This document shows positions 38,103 through 45,360 of a DNA stretch of 55,920 nucleotides, in pieces. The stretch covers positions 1-55,920 of the IMG/VR virus record IMGVR_UViG_3300005253_000382. One strand, 5' to 3'. Position 1 is the first letter of the stretch; every line of letters starts with the position of its first letter. The translations under genes and the position numbers were made by a program. Source of the DNA: a virus. The notes beneath the pieces were generated by a model. The model saw nothing but the letters and a program-made list of their open reading frames with translations, made no database searches and was not told the origin of the DNA.

Positions 38103-38285
38103 CTAATCTATTTCCTCTAGGACTTCTTTGCAGTACTGAATGTAAGTCTCAATTTCGCTACGGGTGGGTGTCTCTTCCAATGAGTCAAAATCACAAAGCT
38201 CACCATCTCTTACTATGGCGATAAAACATTTGTTAGATTCTGGCACCTTAACTTCTATCCCTATTTCTTTTACCTCGCTTTTCAT
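38103..38285 (-). CDS. hypothetical small acidic protein
   Basis: 60 residues. Beta strands (EIGIEVKVPESNKCFIAIVR) then an acidic helix (RSEIETYIQYCKEVLEEID). AAAAGGAGGGAG before the ATG. Its stop is directly followed by the structured region. Function unknown. Confidence 0.6.
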   Translation of the reverse strand: MKSEVKEIGIEVKVPESNKCFIAIVRDGELCDFDSLEETPTRSEIETYIQYCKEVLEEID

Positions 38286-38307
38286 TTCTCCCTCCTTTTA
38301 AGGTTCT

Positions 38308-38742
38308 TTATTGCCCCTCGATATATTTAAGGAACTCGTCAGCCCATCTTCTCATATCAGATATGCCGATAAGTTTAGCACACGCCAAATCTTTGGCATA
38401 GGAAAGAGATACCGCCTTGTCCTTCTTGTCATGCTTGATTTCCTGTGGGGCAGGTACTCTCTTTAAGTCTTTATCTATCTGTGCTTGGTCAGGGGTTTCT
38501 ACTTCAGGGGGTGGCACTGGTTGAGGAAGTGCACCCGCAACTGACTTGGCATTGGCGACATAAGGTTTATTATTATAGGTCTGCCAGTCTAATTGCACTG
38601 CTTGCCCCTGTTGGAATATAGGGTGGAGACTTTCACGCTTCTTGGCGATTTTAATCTTCTCTCCCCCACCTTGCGGTGTTACCCATAAATTACCATATCC
38701 GTCTACTTCAGTATGTCCTACTACTATAATTGTTTCAGCCAT
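38308..38742 (-). CDS. hypothetical protein, possible OB-fold single-strand-binding role
   Basis: 144 residues. N-terminal ~65 residues are beta-rich (TIIVVGHTEVDGYGNLWVTP, QAVQLDWQTYNNKPYVANAK) in a pattern that would suit an OB fold. A Pro-rich linker (QPVPPPEVETPDQ) follows, then a helical C-terminal domain (KDLACAKLIGISDMRRWADEFL). Two-domain layout and early location suggest a DNA-binding protein, but no family was recognised. Confidence 0.55.
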   Translation of the reverse strand: MAETIIVVGHTEVDGYGNLWVTPQGGGEKIKIAKKRESLHPIFQQGQAVQLDWQTYNNKPYVANAKSVAGALPQPVPPPEVETPDQAQIDKDLKRVPAPQEIKHDKKDKAVSLSYAKDLACAKLIGISDMRRWADEFLKYIEGQ

Positions 38743-38919
38743 TTATTTCCTCCCCCAATTTAATAAATATTGCCAATCTTCATCATTAAGCATTAACCCA
38801 TCTATACAAGAAAACCCATTGTGGTCTTTAAGCCACTGAATTAACTCGGACATTTCCACACAATCGTAGGCTTCTATAGCTCTGTCGCAGTACGGGCAGT
38901 GAATTGTTGCGTGTTTCAT
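38743..38919 (-). CDS. small zinc-binding protein
   Basis: 58 residues from the ATG at 38919 (AAAGGAG upstream, preferred over the ATG at 38958). CPYC (8-11) with C18 and C36 nearby; helical tail ending in WQYLLNWGRK. Function unknown. Confidence 0.6.
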   Translation of the reverse strand: MKHATIHCPYCDRAIEAYDCVEMSELIQWLKDHNGFSCIDGLMLNDEDWQYLLNWGRK

Positions 38920-39242
38920 TTCTGCTCCTTTAGTTTGGCTTGCCAGCAAAAACCACACTCTCTGCGTTTCATTGTCCCACTGTGCTTCTTATCAGTGCAA
39001 ACCTCATCCCCCCACTCCATCACTTCCTTTCTACCTGACTCAATTCCTTCCAGTAAAATCTCACTTAGGGATACTAAGCAGACATCCTCTTGCCCCGCCT
39101 TGAATGAGATTTCGGCTTGGATTTCCGTGCCATCTTTCCATCCCGTTGCATAGCACGCCTTAGCATGTATACTATCCTCTTGGTTTTCAAATATCTGCTT
39201 CGGAACTGCTTTTAGCTTAATCACCGTCTCTTTCCAATTCAT
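38916..39242 (-). CDS. hypothetical protein with C-terminal Cys cluster
   Basis: 108 residues from the ATG at 39242 (GGAG seven bases upstream). Helical N-terminus (NWKETVIKLKAVPKQIFENQ), central domain, then VCTDKKHSG...RECGFCWQAK, a CX..C-x2-C group for zinc. Overlaps the next gene by 4 bases. Function unknown. Confidence 0.6.
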   Translation of the reverse strand: MNWKETVIKLKAVPKQIFENQEDSIHAKACYATGWKDGTEIQAEISFKAGQEDVCLVSLSEILLEGIESGRKEVMEWGDEVCTDKKHSGTMKRRECGFCWQAKLKEQK

Positions 39243-39243
39243 T

Positions 39244-39453
39244 TTATTCTCCATTCATCCATTGATTATCTAATTGCCTGAATACATTACAATAAAAGTC
39301 ATAAGAACAGGTGTCGCACTTTACACCATCTCTACAAGGGAAGAAGTGTCCTTTACCATCAATGGTTGTAACTAGACGGTGTTTGCCATAACAGATATGA
39401 GCGCTTGAGATGTCCCTTGCTTGTTGCTCTTTTTGTATTGCCGTGTAGGTCAT
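39244..39453 (-). CDS. Cys-rich small protein
   Basis: 69 residues. CYGKHRLV, CRDGVKCDTCSYDFYC: five clustered cysteines in the second half, typical of zinc or Fe-S binding. The ATG overlaps the upstream stop (ATGA). Function unknown. Confidence 0.6.
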   Translation of the reverse strand: MTYTAIQKEQQARDISSAHICYGKHRLVTTIDGKGHFFPCRDGVKCDTCSYDFYCNVFRQLDNQWMNGE

Positions 39454-39611
39454 TCTGCCTCCTTAATAGTTATAATTATCATTGCACCCACCAAACAAAC
39501 CCAACCGATTGTGGTTGCATCAGGCACTTTTTGTAGTGGCCCCCACCAATGCATAATTGTAACGAACATTAAAAATAACCAAACTATAAACCTTACTATA
39601 CGCTCTATCAT
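39450..39611 (-). CDS. small two-helix membrane protein
   Basis: 53 residues with two hydrophobic helices: FIVWLFLMFVTIMHWWGP and TIGWVCLVGAMIIITI, separated by a short polar loop. GAAGAAGAA precedes the ATG. Holin-like in shape, but it lies in the early region, so a host-membrane takeover role is as likely. Confidence 0.6.
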   Translation of the reverse strand: MIERIVRFIVWLFLMFVTIMHWWGPLQKVPDATTIGWVCLVGAMIIITIKEAE

Positions 39612-39877
39612 TTCTTCTTCCTTAATCTGTATGCTATCCTACATTCCTCGCAGTTTTTAAGTATCTTCCAAGCTGTTGAAAAGTTCTCACTTCCAAATTC
39701 CTCTTGTGCCATTTCCTTCGGCTTGATTCCACACTTAGCTGCTAGTTCACTAATACTCGGTTCCTTTGGCTCTTTCATACCCTCATCCAGTACTCGCTTC
39801 TGTTTCCTACTCAATTGTGGAAACACTGGTGCACTGCCTCTTCCAAGCTTTAACCAACCTTTTCTCATAAGAAGCAT
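39608..39877 (-). CDS. possible DNA-binding protein (HTH-like)
   Basis: 89 residues. SRKQKRVLDEGMKEPKEPSISELAAKCGIKPKEM has the helix-turn-helix rhythm (ISELAAKCGI as turn). Basic C-terminus. Overlaps the preceding gene in another frame by 71 bases; an internal ATG at 39868 is an alternative start. Its stop overlaps the next gene. Confidence 0.5.
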   Translation of the reverse strand: MLLMRKGWLKLGRGSAPVFPQLSRKQKRVLDEGMKEPKEPSISELAAKCGIKPKEMAQEEFGSENFSTAWKILKNCEECRIAYRLRKKK

Positions 39878-39947
39878 CTTTACCCATACTTTCTCTTGCC
39901 TTTATAATCTTTTCCATTGCCTCGATTGAGTATTCTGTTTTTGTCAT
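39807..39947 (-). CDS. hypothetical small protein
   Basis: 46 residues, TKTEYSIEAMEKIIKARESM then GKDASYEKRLVKAWKRQ; helical and basic. ATG overlaps the upstream stop (ATGA) with AGGTG before it, so coupled translation is likely even though it shares DNA with the next gene. Confidence 0.5.
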   Translation of the reverse strand: MTKTEYSIEAMEKIIKARESMGKDASYEKRLVKAWKRQCTSVSTIE

Positions 39948-40261
39948 TTTTCACCTATCAGTTTTTCTATTGCTAGGCAGAGGGCTAGGGTCGATTCTCT
40001 TTCTGATGCATGATAATTAACACCACTCTCAAAATGTATTCCCCAACCATGGCGCAACATATCAATGTTTCTTGCAAATCCTATGTATTGATAACTCAAT
40101 AATCTAAACCCTATTAGGTTATACAACTTCGGCACAAGCACCTTAAAGCAACGTGCTATACCAAACTCAGGGTCGGTGAAGTTATAATCTTCAGGATACA
40201 TAATGAACTCATCTATTGAGATACCTGCCCACAATGCTAGTTTTTTGTTTAGTTCTTCCAT
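39944..40261 (-). CDS. phage ABA-sandwich-like protein
   Basis: 105 residues. Central YQYIGFARNIDMLRHGWGIH and the ending ESTLALCLAIEKLIGEK match the style of small phage ABA-sandwich proteins; compare 32002-32349. GGAG precedes the ATG. Function unknown. Confidence 0.65.
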   Translation of the reverse strand: MEELNKKLALWAGISIDEFIMYPEDYNFTDPEFGIARCFKVLVPKLYNLIGFRLLSYQYIGFARNIDMLRHGWGIHFESGVNYHASERESTLALCLAIEKLIGEK

Positions 40262-40392
40262 GCCCTCTCCTTAAAGAAATCCTGCCATTTAATATAATTT
40301 CTTTCAGGATAAAGAATACTGGGTTTACTCCATAACCAGATATCTATAAGTTGATGAGGTGTCCAGCGTCTAAGTCTTTTTAGTGGTCTCAT
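40249..40392 (-). CDS. small basic protein
   Basis: 47 residues, RPLKRLRRWTPHQLIDIWLW then SKPSILYPERNYIKWQDFF; Trp/Arg-rich, one helix. The ATG overlaps the end of the YopX-like gene. Possible nucleic-acid binder. Confidence 0.55.
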   Translation of the reverse strand: MRPLKRLRRWTPHQLIDIWLWSKPSILYPERNYIKWQDFFKERAWKN

Positions 40393-40739
40393 TTTAATAG
40401 TTCCTTATTCTCATATATGTTGCCGATGACTTCACACATTAAAGCCATATCAGCCTTAGTTATTCCGTGCCAGCCACCGTGAATAGGTTTCAAATACCAT
40501 CCTGCTAAATTATCGTGCCATTCAATTATGTATAAAATATCTAACCTTCGGACAATATCTTTTTGGTATGCCTCCTTGCCGTTCTTGTCTTTGAGTCCTG
40601 TGAATTCTTGGTCATCACCCTTTCGGCAACCAGATAATTCTCGTCCCACGAAGCCATCAGGGAATATCCCCCAATAATGGAACATCTCAAACTCGCCATT
40701 TACATCTAATAATGGTTGTCTGAATTTAATTTCTCTCAT
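40389..40739 (-). CDS. YopX-family protein
   Basis: 116 residues. Starts MREIKFR, followed by the typical segments FTGLKDKNGKEAYQKDIVR, IIEWHDNLAGWYLKP and a C-terminal CEVIGNIYENKELL. This ordered pattern (KFR..., TGLKDKNGKEIYEGDIV, EVIGNIYENPELL) defines YopX, a common phage and prophage protein of unknown role. Intact length. Overlaps neighbours by 4 bases. Confidence 0.9.
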   Translation of the reverse strand: MREIKFRQPLLDVNGEFEMFHYWGIFPDGFVGRELSGCRKGDDQEFTGLKDKNGKEAYQKDIVRRLDILYIIEWHDNLAGWYLKPIHGGWHGITKADMALMCEVIGNIYENKELLK

Positions 40740-40948
40740 ATCCCCACCTTCTTCCTAAGCAAATCCAATCTTTCCCAGATAGTTAATTTCCTTCTCTTCC
40801 ATACTTGATTGACACACTGCCTTGATACACCATATTCTTTAGCAATATATACTTGAGAGTAACCCCGCTTAATTAACTTAATCCAATATAAGTTCCTCTC
40901 GTAGGTTTTCCAAGCCCTTTGTAAAATGATTGATTTAGATTGTTTCAT
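40736..40948 (-). CDS. helix-turn-helix protein
   Basis: 70 residues. IKRGYSQVYIAKEYGVSRQC then VNQVWKRRKLT is a clear helix-turn-helix (A.E.GVS...V). Basic throughout. Second or third gene of the early operon, so a candidate regulator; its small size leaves little room for a dimerisation domain. A possible reader of the palindromes at 30.1-30.3 kb, untested. Confidence 0.7.
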   Translation of the reverse strand: MKQSKSIILQRAWKTYERNLYWIKLIKRGYSQVYIAKEYGVSRQCVNQVWKRRKLTIWERLDLLRKKVGI

Positions 40949-41167
40949 TTAATCCACTCTTAACTCTGACTGCTGTAGCAAAAGTTCTAAGTCAGCCCTG
41001 TTTTCGGGATTTGTAAGGCAATGTAAAATCCAGCGAGCACCCTCTACTTCGGGGGGGCAACAAAGAGGTACAGCTAGTTCATATTTATAAAGGTCAAATA
41101 AACCACCAATACCCTCTATATACTTGCGAGCCATAGCCTCATAATTATCTATTGGAGTTTCTTTCAT
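40949..41167 (-). CDS. hypothetical early protein
   Basis: 72 residues. Helical with CCPPEVEGARWILHCLTNPE in the middle. ATG overlaps the stop of the 50-residue gene (ATGA). Function unknown. Confidence 0.6.
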   Translation of the reverse strand: MKETPIDNYEAMARKYIEGIGGLFDLYKYELAVPLCCPPEVEGARWILHCLTNPENRADLELLLQQSELRVD

Positions 41168-41316
41168 TCCTTTTTAATCCTTCTCATATTTTCGTCCCCG
41201 ATTTTCTTGTCGTGTTTATCGCAGACATCCAGCCATTCTTTATTACCAGAAGGAAGGGTTATACCCATAAGGTATTTGGCTAGATTTCTACATTCCTTAA
41301 TCTCACACTGTTTCAT
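41164..41316 (-). CDS. small zinc-finger protein, first gene of early operon
   Basis: 50 residues, KQCEIKECRNLAKYLMGITL then PSGNKEWLDVCDKHDKKIG. C4 and C9 with C32 and H35 form a treble-clef-like metal site. AAGGAG precedes the ATG. It directly follows the structured leader, so it is the first product of the leftward early transcript. Confidence 0.65.
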   Translation of the reverse strand: MKQCEIKECRNLAKYLMGITLPSGNKEWLDVCDKHDKKIGDENMRRIKKE

Positions 41317-41324
41317 AATTCTCC

Positions 41325-41447
41325 TTAACAACTCAATAGAAGGGGGGAGCTGGTGCTGTGAATTCCATCGCCACTAGGATTTGCAACAGTCTTATACAAC
41401 TAATGCTGACTCACCCTCAGCACTCCCCCACTCTATTCAATTATTAA
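41325..41447 (-). ncRNA. structured 5' leader of the early operon, tRNA-sized core
   Basis: Minus-strand leader RNA. Outer imperfect arms (TTAATAATTGAATAGA with the complement of 41325-41340, 13 of 16 matching) enclose an 87-base core closed by GGGGGAG/CTCCCCC (41429-41423 with 41349-41343). After the 7-pair stem come TG, a D-arm-like GCTGA/TCAGC, and ATTAG/CTAGT enclosing a 22-base loop that begins TTGTA. No recognisable T-arm. It resembles a type II tRNA in size and ends, but not a functional tRNA. Likely a regulatory leader. Confidence 0.55.
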
Positions 41448-41462
41448 AGTCCTTTATTACAT

Positions 41463-41491
41463 AAAATATCACAATTTTTAGTCATTGTCAA
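41463..41491 (-). promoter_or_regulatory. early leftward promoter
   Basis: On the minus strand TTGACA (41491-41486), 17-base spacer, TATTTT (41468-41463). Transcription would start near 41456, at the beginning of the structured leader. Confidence 0.8.
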
Positions 41492-41545
41492 TAGGGTACG
41501 GAACTATTTTTGCCCTTTGAGAATAAATAACTCTTGACCTGTATA

Positions 41546-41580
41546 AAAGAAAAACCCCCCTGAATCGTAACTCAGGGGGG
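41546..41580 (-). terminator. intrinsic terminator
   Basis: On the minus strand CCCCCCTGA, 8-base loop, TCAGGGGGG, then TTTTTCTTTTAT. Perfect 9-pair stem plus U-run. Ends the ncRNA and any read-through from the tail operon before the early promoter. Confidence 0.9.
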
Positions 41581-41718
41581 AGATTTTACTCCACTGGTGA
41601 TGGTTTGCTGGGGCTACACACTAGTCTGCACTAGCATCCTTTCGCTGACTTTGACACTCACGGTATCTTAAGTGGCAGCACACCCTAAATACCCCTATTG
41701 TTCAGCCCTCACCCCAGC
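41581..41718 (-). ncRNA. candidate small non-coding RNA gene
   Basis: Between an extended -10 promoter (41725-41733) and the terminator at 41546 there is no plausible ORF. The predicted start base (41718) is the first base of a 7-pair closing stem GCTGGGG/CCCCAGC (41718-41712 with 41613-41607), followed by TG. Inside are CTAGT-CTGC-ACTAG and a string CTTAAGA like a tRNA-Leu(UAA) anticodon loop, without a matching stem. Total RNA with terminator about 173 bases. The gene-free interval 41457-41807 holds this unit and the early promoter. Confidence 0.6.
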
Positions 41719-41724
41719 ATCTAT

Positions 41725-41733
41725 ATTATAACA
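41725..41733 (-). promoter_or_regulatory. extended -10 promoter of ncRNA
   Basis: On the minus strand TGTTATAAT (perfect TATAAT with TGn). A TGACAT lies 18 bases upstream as a weak -35. Confidence 0.65.
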
Positions 41734-41807
41734 TATCCAACTACCAATATGTCAGTTAAGGGGCTGTATGGGCATCCTGGTGCGTGCCAGATATACAGTA
41801 GGGGATA

Positions 41808-42065
41808 TTACGGGTTTAATTTCTTGGCTATACTTTTTGGTAATAGAAGCATAACAGCGTTAAAGACATCCATCCATTCTTCCAGCAATTCTACGGCTTC
41901 GGCTTTGGTGATTTTTTTGTCTTCTAATGCTTCGCCTGTCTTGGTGAAAGCCTCGCCTAATTCAAGTAGTAAATTTACCACTTGCTTCCACTTTCTATAG
42001 AAGTTGCCACCAAGAACTGCACCACAGATAACTACTACCAACGATAGAATTTCATACCATTCCAT
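41808..42065 (-). CDS. small membrane-anchored coiled protein
   Basis: 85 residues from the ATG at 42065 (GGGGG upstream). N-terminal hydrophobic helix EWYEILSLVVVICGAVLGGN, then a long charged helix (KVVNLLLELGEAF...ALEDKKITKAEAVELLEEW). This layout matches a small phage protein family usually found after tail and holin genes. A lysis-related or membrane-scaffold role is possible. Last gene of the tail operon. Confidence 0.65.
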   Translation of the reverse strand: MEWYEILSLVVVICGAVLGGNFYRKWKQVVNLLLELGEAFTKTGEALEDKKITKAEAVELLEEWMDVFNAVMLLLPKSIAKKLNP

Positions 42066-42067
42066 AT

Positions 42068-42265
42068 TTACCCCCAATCAATATCCGCAAGGTGGTCGTT
42101 AGAATTACAAATCGAGCAAATCCCAATAGACTTTTCTATTCCTATTAACTCCTCCCCGCATTCACATAGACATTTACTGCACAGCCATTTATCGTTTACG
42201 AGTTTTAATCTGTCTACATTAAAACATCCGCATTGCTGAAAGGATATTGTTTGTGCTTCATTCAT
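42068..42265 (-). CDS. small zinc-ribbon protein
   Basis: 65 residues with eight cysteines: CGC (12-14), CSKC, CEC, CSIC. Enough for two zinc sites (CSKC..CEC and CSIC). The ATG overlaps the upstream stop. Function unknown. Confidence 0.6.
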   Translation of the reverse strand: MNEAQTISFQQCGCFNVDRLKLVNDKWLCSKCLCECGEELIGIEKSIGICSICNSNDHLADIDWG

Positions 42266-42416
42266 CTAGGATCTCCATTTGATGTCTCACTAATCGGGCA
42301 ATATCTAAGGCGTCATCATAAAGTCTCTTCTTCTTAGCATACCATATTTTCAATATCTTGATTTCTTCCTTGAGTTCCTCATTTTCCTTTAATAAATCTT
42401 CGTAGGTGGGTTTCAT
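42258..42416 (-). CDS. small coiled-coil protein
   Basis: 52 residues, KPTYEDLLKENEELKEEIKI then LKIWYAKKKRLYDDALDIAR; a single heptad helix. Overlaps its downstream neighbour by 8 bases. In the holin-like group at the end of the tail operon; a spanin-like or assembly role cannot be told. Confidence 0.6.
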   Translation of the reverse strand: MKPTYEDLLKENEELKEEIKILKIWYAKKKRLYDDALDIARLVRHQMEILDE

Positions 42417-42641
42417 CTAACCCCCCAGAGTAAGCCTTAATAACCATCCTATAATAACGACAAGCCCTGTCCCCCCAATGCTGACAGTTACCCTTCGCCA
42501 GATTGTGTTTGTTTTGACCGCACCATTTAATTGCTTGAGGCGCTCTTTGATTTCTGGGATGTCTCCCTCATCACCATCTTTGAGAGTCTTTAACCTCTCA
42601 TCAATCCGTATTAAAAGCTCATCTCTTTCTGGTTGTTTCAT
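42417..42641 (-). CDS. holin-like / XhlA-like membrane protein
   Basis: 74 residues. Charged N-terminal coil (ERDELLIRIDERLKTLKDGD...) and one C-terminal membrane helix (VSIGGTGLVVIIGWLLRLTL). This 'coil plus C-terminal TM' form is that of haemolysin XhlA and related phage lysis accessories. ATG overlaps the upstream gene by 4 bases. Best lysis candidate in the genome, though no endolysin was found nearby. Confidence 0.6.
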   Translation of the reverse strand: MKQPERDELLIRIDERLKTLKDGDEGDIPEIKERLKQLNGAVKTNTIWRRVTVSIGGTGLVVIIGWLLRLTLGG

Positions 42642-42829
42642 TTCGGCTTCTTACCATTCAGGCTCTTTAGTAAATCTACTGCCCCCTGATTCTTCAGAGC
42701 CTCATTGATAAGAAGTTGCTGTCTCTGTTGGAGTTGGGTTGCCTGTTGCTGCATTAGACTTAGTTCCTCACCAATCTTCCGTGCCTCGGCTTTTAACTTT
42801 GCTTCCTGTTTCTCTATGTTAATTTCCAT
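42638..42829 (-). CDS. small coiled-coil protein
   Basis: 63 residues with a Gln-rich helix (MQQQATQLQQRQQLLINEAL). AAGGAG precedes the ATG. Follows the discoidin-like tail protein. May be a fibre chaperone or accessory; unknown. Confidence 0.6.
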   Translation of the reverse strand: MEINIEKQEAKLKAEARKIGEELSLMQQQATQLQQRQQLLINEALKNQGAVDLLKSLNGKKPK

Positions 42830-42898
42830 ATTATACTCCTTGTGGTAAAACTAATTCTATCTAACTTTATTCCTCTTATGAGTTGCCTGCTTTTATTT

Positions 42899-43432
42899 TT
42901 AATAAATAACTTCTATTTCCCTAAACTGACTTCCAGCACCAGAGAAAGTATCTACTACTTCGCAGACACTCCTTATTTTATCAGTTAGTACTTCAGTTAC
43001 AGTAGAATAACCGCTCCAATCACGAGTGCTCCTTGTGGCAAGGCCAGTTACCCAATCTGTCCAAGCGTGGGTTGCTAAGTTATAATATTGAATTTTCCAT
43101 CTTCCATCACCACCATTATTGAACTCACCGTACTGTCTCCAACGCTTTATGTAGACTACTTTACCAAAGTCAACTTCAATATACTCACCAACAGCGTTAT
43201 GCCCGCCTATAGTGCCAGTGTCATTATCGTTAATCCTGGCTGGCCAATAGCCAGTTCCAGTAGCTGGATTAGCCTGAAACATAGCCACAGTAGCTTCAAG
43301 CCCAACTGCAGCACCTGGGCTTGTTAGGGTGATAGTGGTGGCATCCTCTACTGCATCAATACCATTACCTGTTATAAGTAGCTTATATCCCTCCCTATTA
43401 CCGTCACTTCTGCCAGAAAAATAGGCGACCAT
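42899..43432 (-). CDS. discoidin (F5/8 type C)-like tail protein
   Basis: 177 residues. GEYIEVDFGKVVYIKRWRQY, followed by GRWKIQYYNLATHAW and a terminal FREIEVIY strand, are the hallmark strands of the F5/8 type C (galactose-binding-like) sandwich. The N-terminal part gives TGYWPARINDNDTGT, the usual loop region. Probably binds a host glycan at the tip of a tail appendage. Confidence 0.75.
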   Translation of the reverse strand: MVAYFSGRSDGNREGYKLLITGNGIDAVEDATTITLTSPGAAVGLEATVAMFQANPATGTGYWPARINDNDTGTIGGHNAVGEYIEVDFGKVVYIKRWRQYGEFNNGGDGRWKIQYYNLATHAWTDWVTGLATRSTRDWSGYSTVTEVLTDKIRSVCEVVDTFSGAGSQFREIEVIY

Positions 43433-43443
43433 CTCAACTCCTT

Positions 43444-44169
43444 CTACGCTGCCGCGATTAGCCCGTGACTAATCATGGCATCCCTAAGAGCATCTATAAC
43501 TCCATCAGTAGTTGCATCTCCTGAGTTTATGGCATCATCACACCTGGCATCAACTACCCTCGTTCCAACTACTTGAGCACTATTAACATCAAGAATAGAA
43601 TTTACATTATCTATGTTTTGGCTGTTAGCATCTAAAGCACCACTCAGCACTATGCCTGTAATCGTGCTATTTTGGAATGTCCATACCGCAGTATCAACAC
43701 CGCCGCTCAAGCTCAATCTTACTCTATAGATATCGGAGGTGTCCCTTGACCTAATGTCCCAAGCTATGCCAGCATTTGCAGCGGTTAACGCAGCCCAGAA
43801 GGCACCTAGGGCGGACGCAGTACCAAGTTCTATATCTAAGACATTAGTTAAGGCTTGAGAGTTAGCATCCATTGTGCCACCAAGAGTAAAGGCAGGGATA
43901 GTCAATCCAGTGGTAGCTATTGTGCCGTTGATGGTAGGAGAGGTTAAGGTTAAACTAGCAGCCTCAACTTGGTCTACCACTGAGCTTATAGCAGCTTGAT
44001 CGTTACCATCAATCACATCTGTGAGGTGGTGAGTGCAGAGAGTTAATCCCAGAAAGACACTAAGCCTACTCTCCAATAAGGTTGAGCCAGAAGCACTCTC
44101 CTCATATCGCCCCGATACTGATGCCGGATTACTCGTTAATGTTGCGCCACATATTGTACAAGTTGCCAT
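43444..44169 (-). CDS. tail fibre protein with zinc-ribbon-like N-terminus
   Basis: 241 residues. N-terminal CTICGATL plus CTHH (residues 4-7, 45-48) could bind zinc, unusual on a fibre. Repeats of 'TLGGTMDANSQALTNVLDIE' and 'VLSGALDANSQNIDNVNSIL' are the fibre-shaft pattern G.LDANSQ.I.NV found in phage tail fibres. Likely trimeric shaft. Confidence 0.75.
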   Translation of the reverse strand: MATCTICGATLTSNPASVSGRYEESASGSTLLESRLSVFLGLTLCTHHLTDVIDGNDQAAISSVVDQVEAASLTLTSPTINGTIATTGLTIPAFTLGGTMDANSQALTNVLDIELGTASALGAFWAALTAANAGIAWDIRSRDTSDIYRVRLSLSGGVDTAVWTFQNSTITGIVLSGALDANSQNIDNVNSILDVNSAQVVGTRVVDARCDDAINSGDATTDGVIDALRDAMISHGLIAAA

Positions 44170-44193
44170 TGTTTTCTCCTTTTTAAGAGTATA

Positions 44194-45360
44194 TCATAAT
44201 TCGAGCCAGTTACTCCCGTGCTTCATAAAGATTAAATGCTGTTTCGTGGAGGCCATATAGGTAAAGGCTGGGGCAGTGTGTACCCCCAAGTGGAGGTCGG
44301 CGTGTTCTATTGCCCTGTTTGCTGATGTCGTTATCTCTACTACTGTCCCTTCACTGCCACTTCCTGTAATATCAGTGTTCAAATCGACCCGCTTATGCTG
44401 GAATGGTTCACCATTTATTAGGTTCTGTTCCGTTGAGTGGTCGGTATTCATATTAGTTAATTCGTTAGCTTCTCCAGCAGTCGGGCCAGGTACAAAAGCT
44501 GTTGCATGCCAATGCCAATTCGCTGTGCTGTGTTTAAGTAATCTAACATTAGCACCTGTATCATTTGCTCCCGCAACACCTACTACCTCAAATAAAGATG
44601 AGGTGAAGTCTTGATTGCCGAAATCTTCATACTTAGCATATCCGTAATTAAACGAACAGTTAAATGTACCTCCACTAGTAGAGGAAAGAGTGATCGTGGC
44701 TTGGCCTAACCATTTCTTAGGAGTCTCTGACATTGTGTTGAGGGCGAAGGTGGCAAGTAAGGCATCAGCTACGATAACTTCAGAATCAGAGCCGTTGTAA
44801 TTTCCTTCATCATCAATACTTGCCCCTGTTACTGTTAATACCAGGTCGGAACCATCAGTTGCCCCGTCACCCTTACCTACAACAACAGCGTGCATAGCAT
44901 AAGAACCATTAGCCGAACCAACCGTTACAGTGAGGCTGGCATTGGTAAGGGCTGCTTCCGTTGCAGGAAATAGATAATTACCGCCCACATAATCAATACC
45001 TGACGAACCAGTAGGAGAGTTAAAACTATAATCGGCTCGATCTACTTGGTGCTTGGTGTATATGTTCCCAACACCGTTACGGATGCGGACTGTCTGGGCA
45101 TCGTTGGATGGTAAAATAAATAAAACCTCTCCGGACTCACCGCCGTTAATAGTGTCAAGGTCATCATCAGCAGCACCGGACTCGTTTAATACCTTGATAT
45201 GGCCGTGGTCTATAGTTATCGCACCACTAGAGATAGTGACTTCTTGGGCACTCTCAAAATCTATACCACGAAGATTAGAGGCTCTTGTATTCCCGAAGTC
45301 CAAATCACCATCTTCTTGAAGGGCTGGTTTGTCGTGTCCTGGTACTAAAGGTTTGCTCAT
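44194..45360 (-). CDS. tail fibre/adhesin protein
   Basis: 388 residues. N-terminal fibre signature LDFGNTRASNLRGIDF and EVTISSGAITIDHGHIKV (shaft-like turn) then Ser/Thr/Gly-rich beta domains. The middle block 'VVGVAGANDTGANVRLLKHST' and the end 'HLIFMKHGSNWLEL' are typical fibre tip strands. No enzyme motif. Overlaps its upstream neighbour by 4 bases. Confidence 0.7.
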   Translation of the reverse strand: MSKPLVPGHDKPALQEDGDLDFGNTRASNLRGIDFESAQEVTISSGAITIDHGHIKVLNESGAADDDLDTINGGESGEVLFILPSNDAQTVRIRNGVGNIYTKHQVDRADYSFNSPTGSSGIDYVGGNYLFPATEAALTNASLTVTVGSANGSYAMHAVVVGKGDGATDGSDLVLTVTGASIDDEGNYNGSDSEVIVADALLATFALNTMSETPKKWLGQATITLSSTSGGTFNCSFNYGYAKYEDFGNQDFTSSLFEVVGVAGANDTGANVRLLKHSTANWHWHATAFVPGPTAGEANELTNMNTDHSTEQNLINGEPFQHKRVDLNTDITGSGSEGTVVEITTSANRAIEHADLHLGVHTAPAFTYMASTKQHLIFMKHGSNWLEL

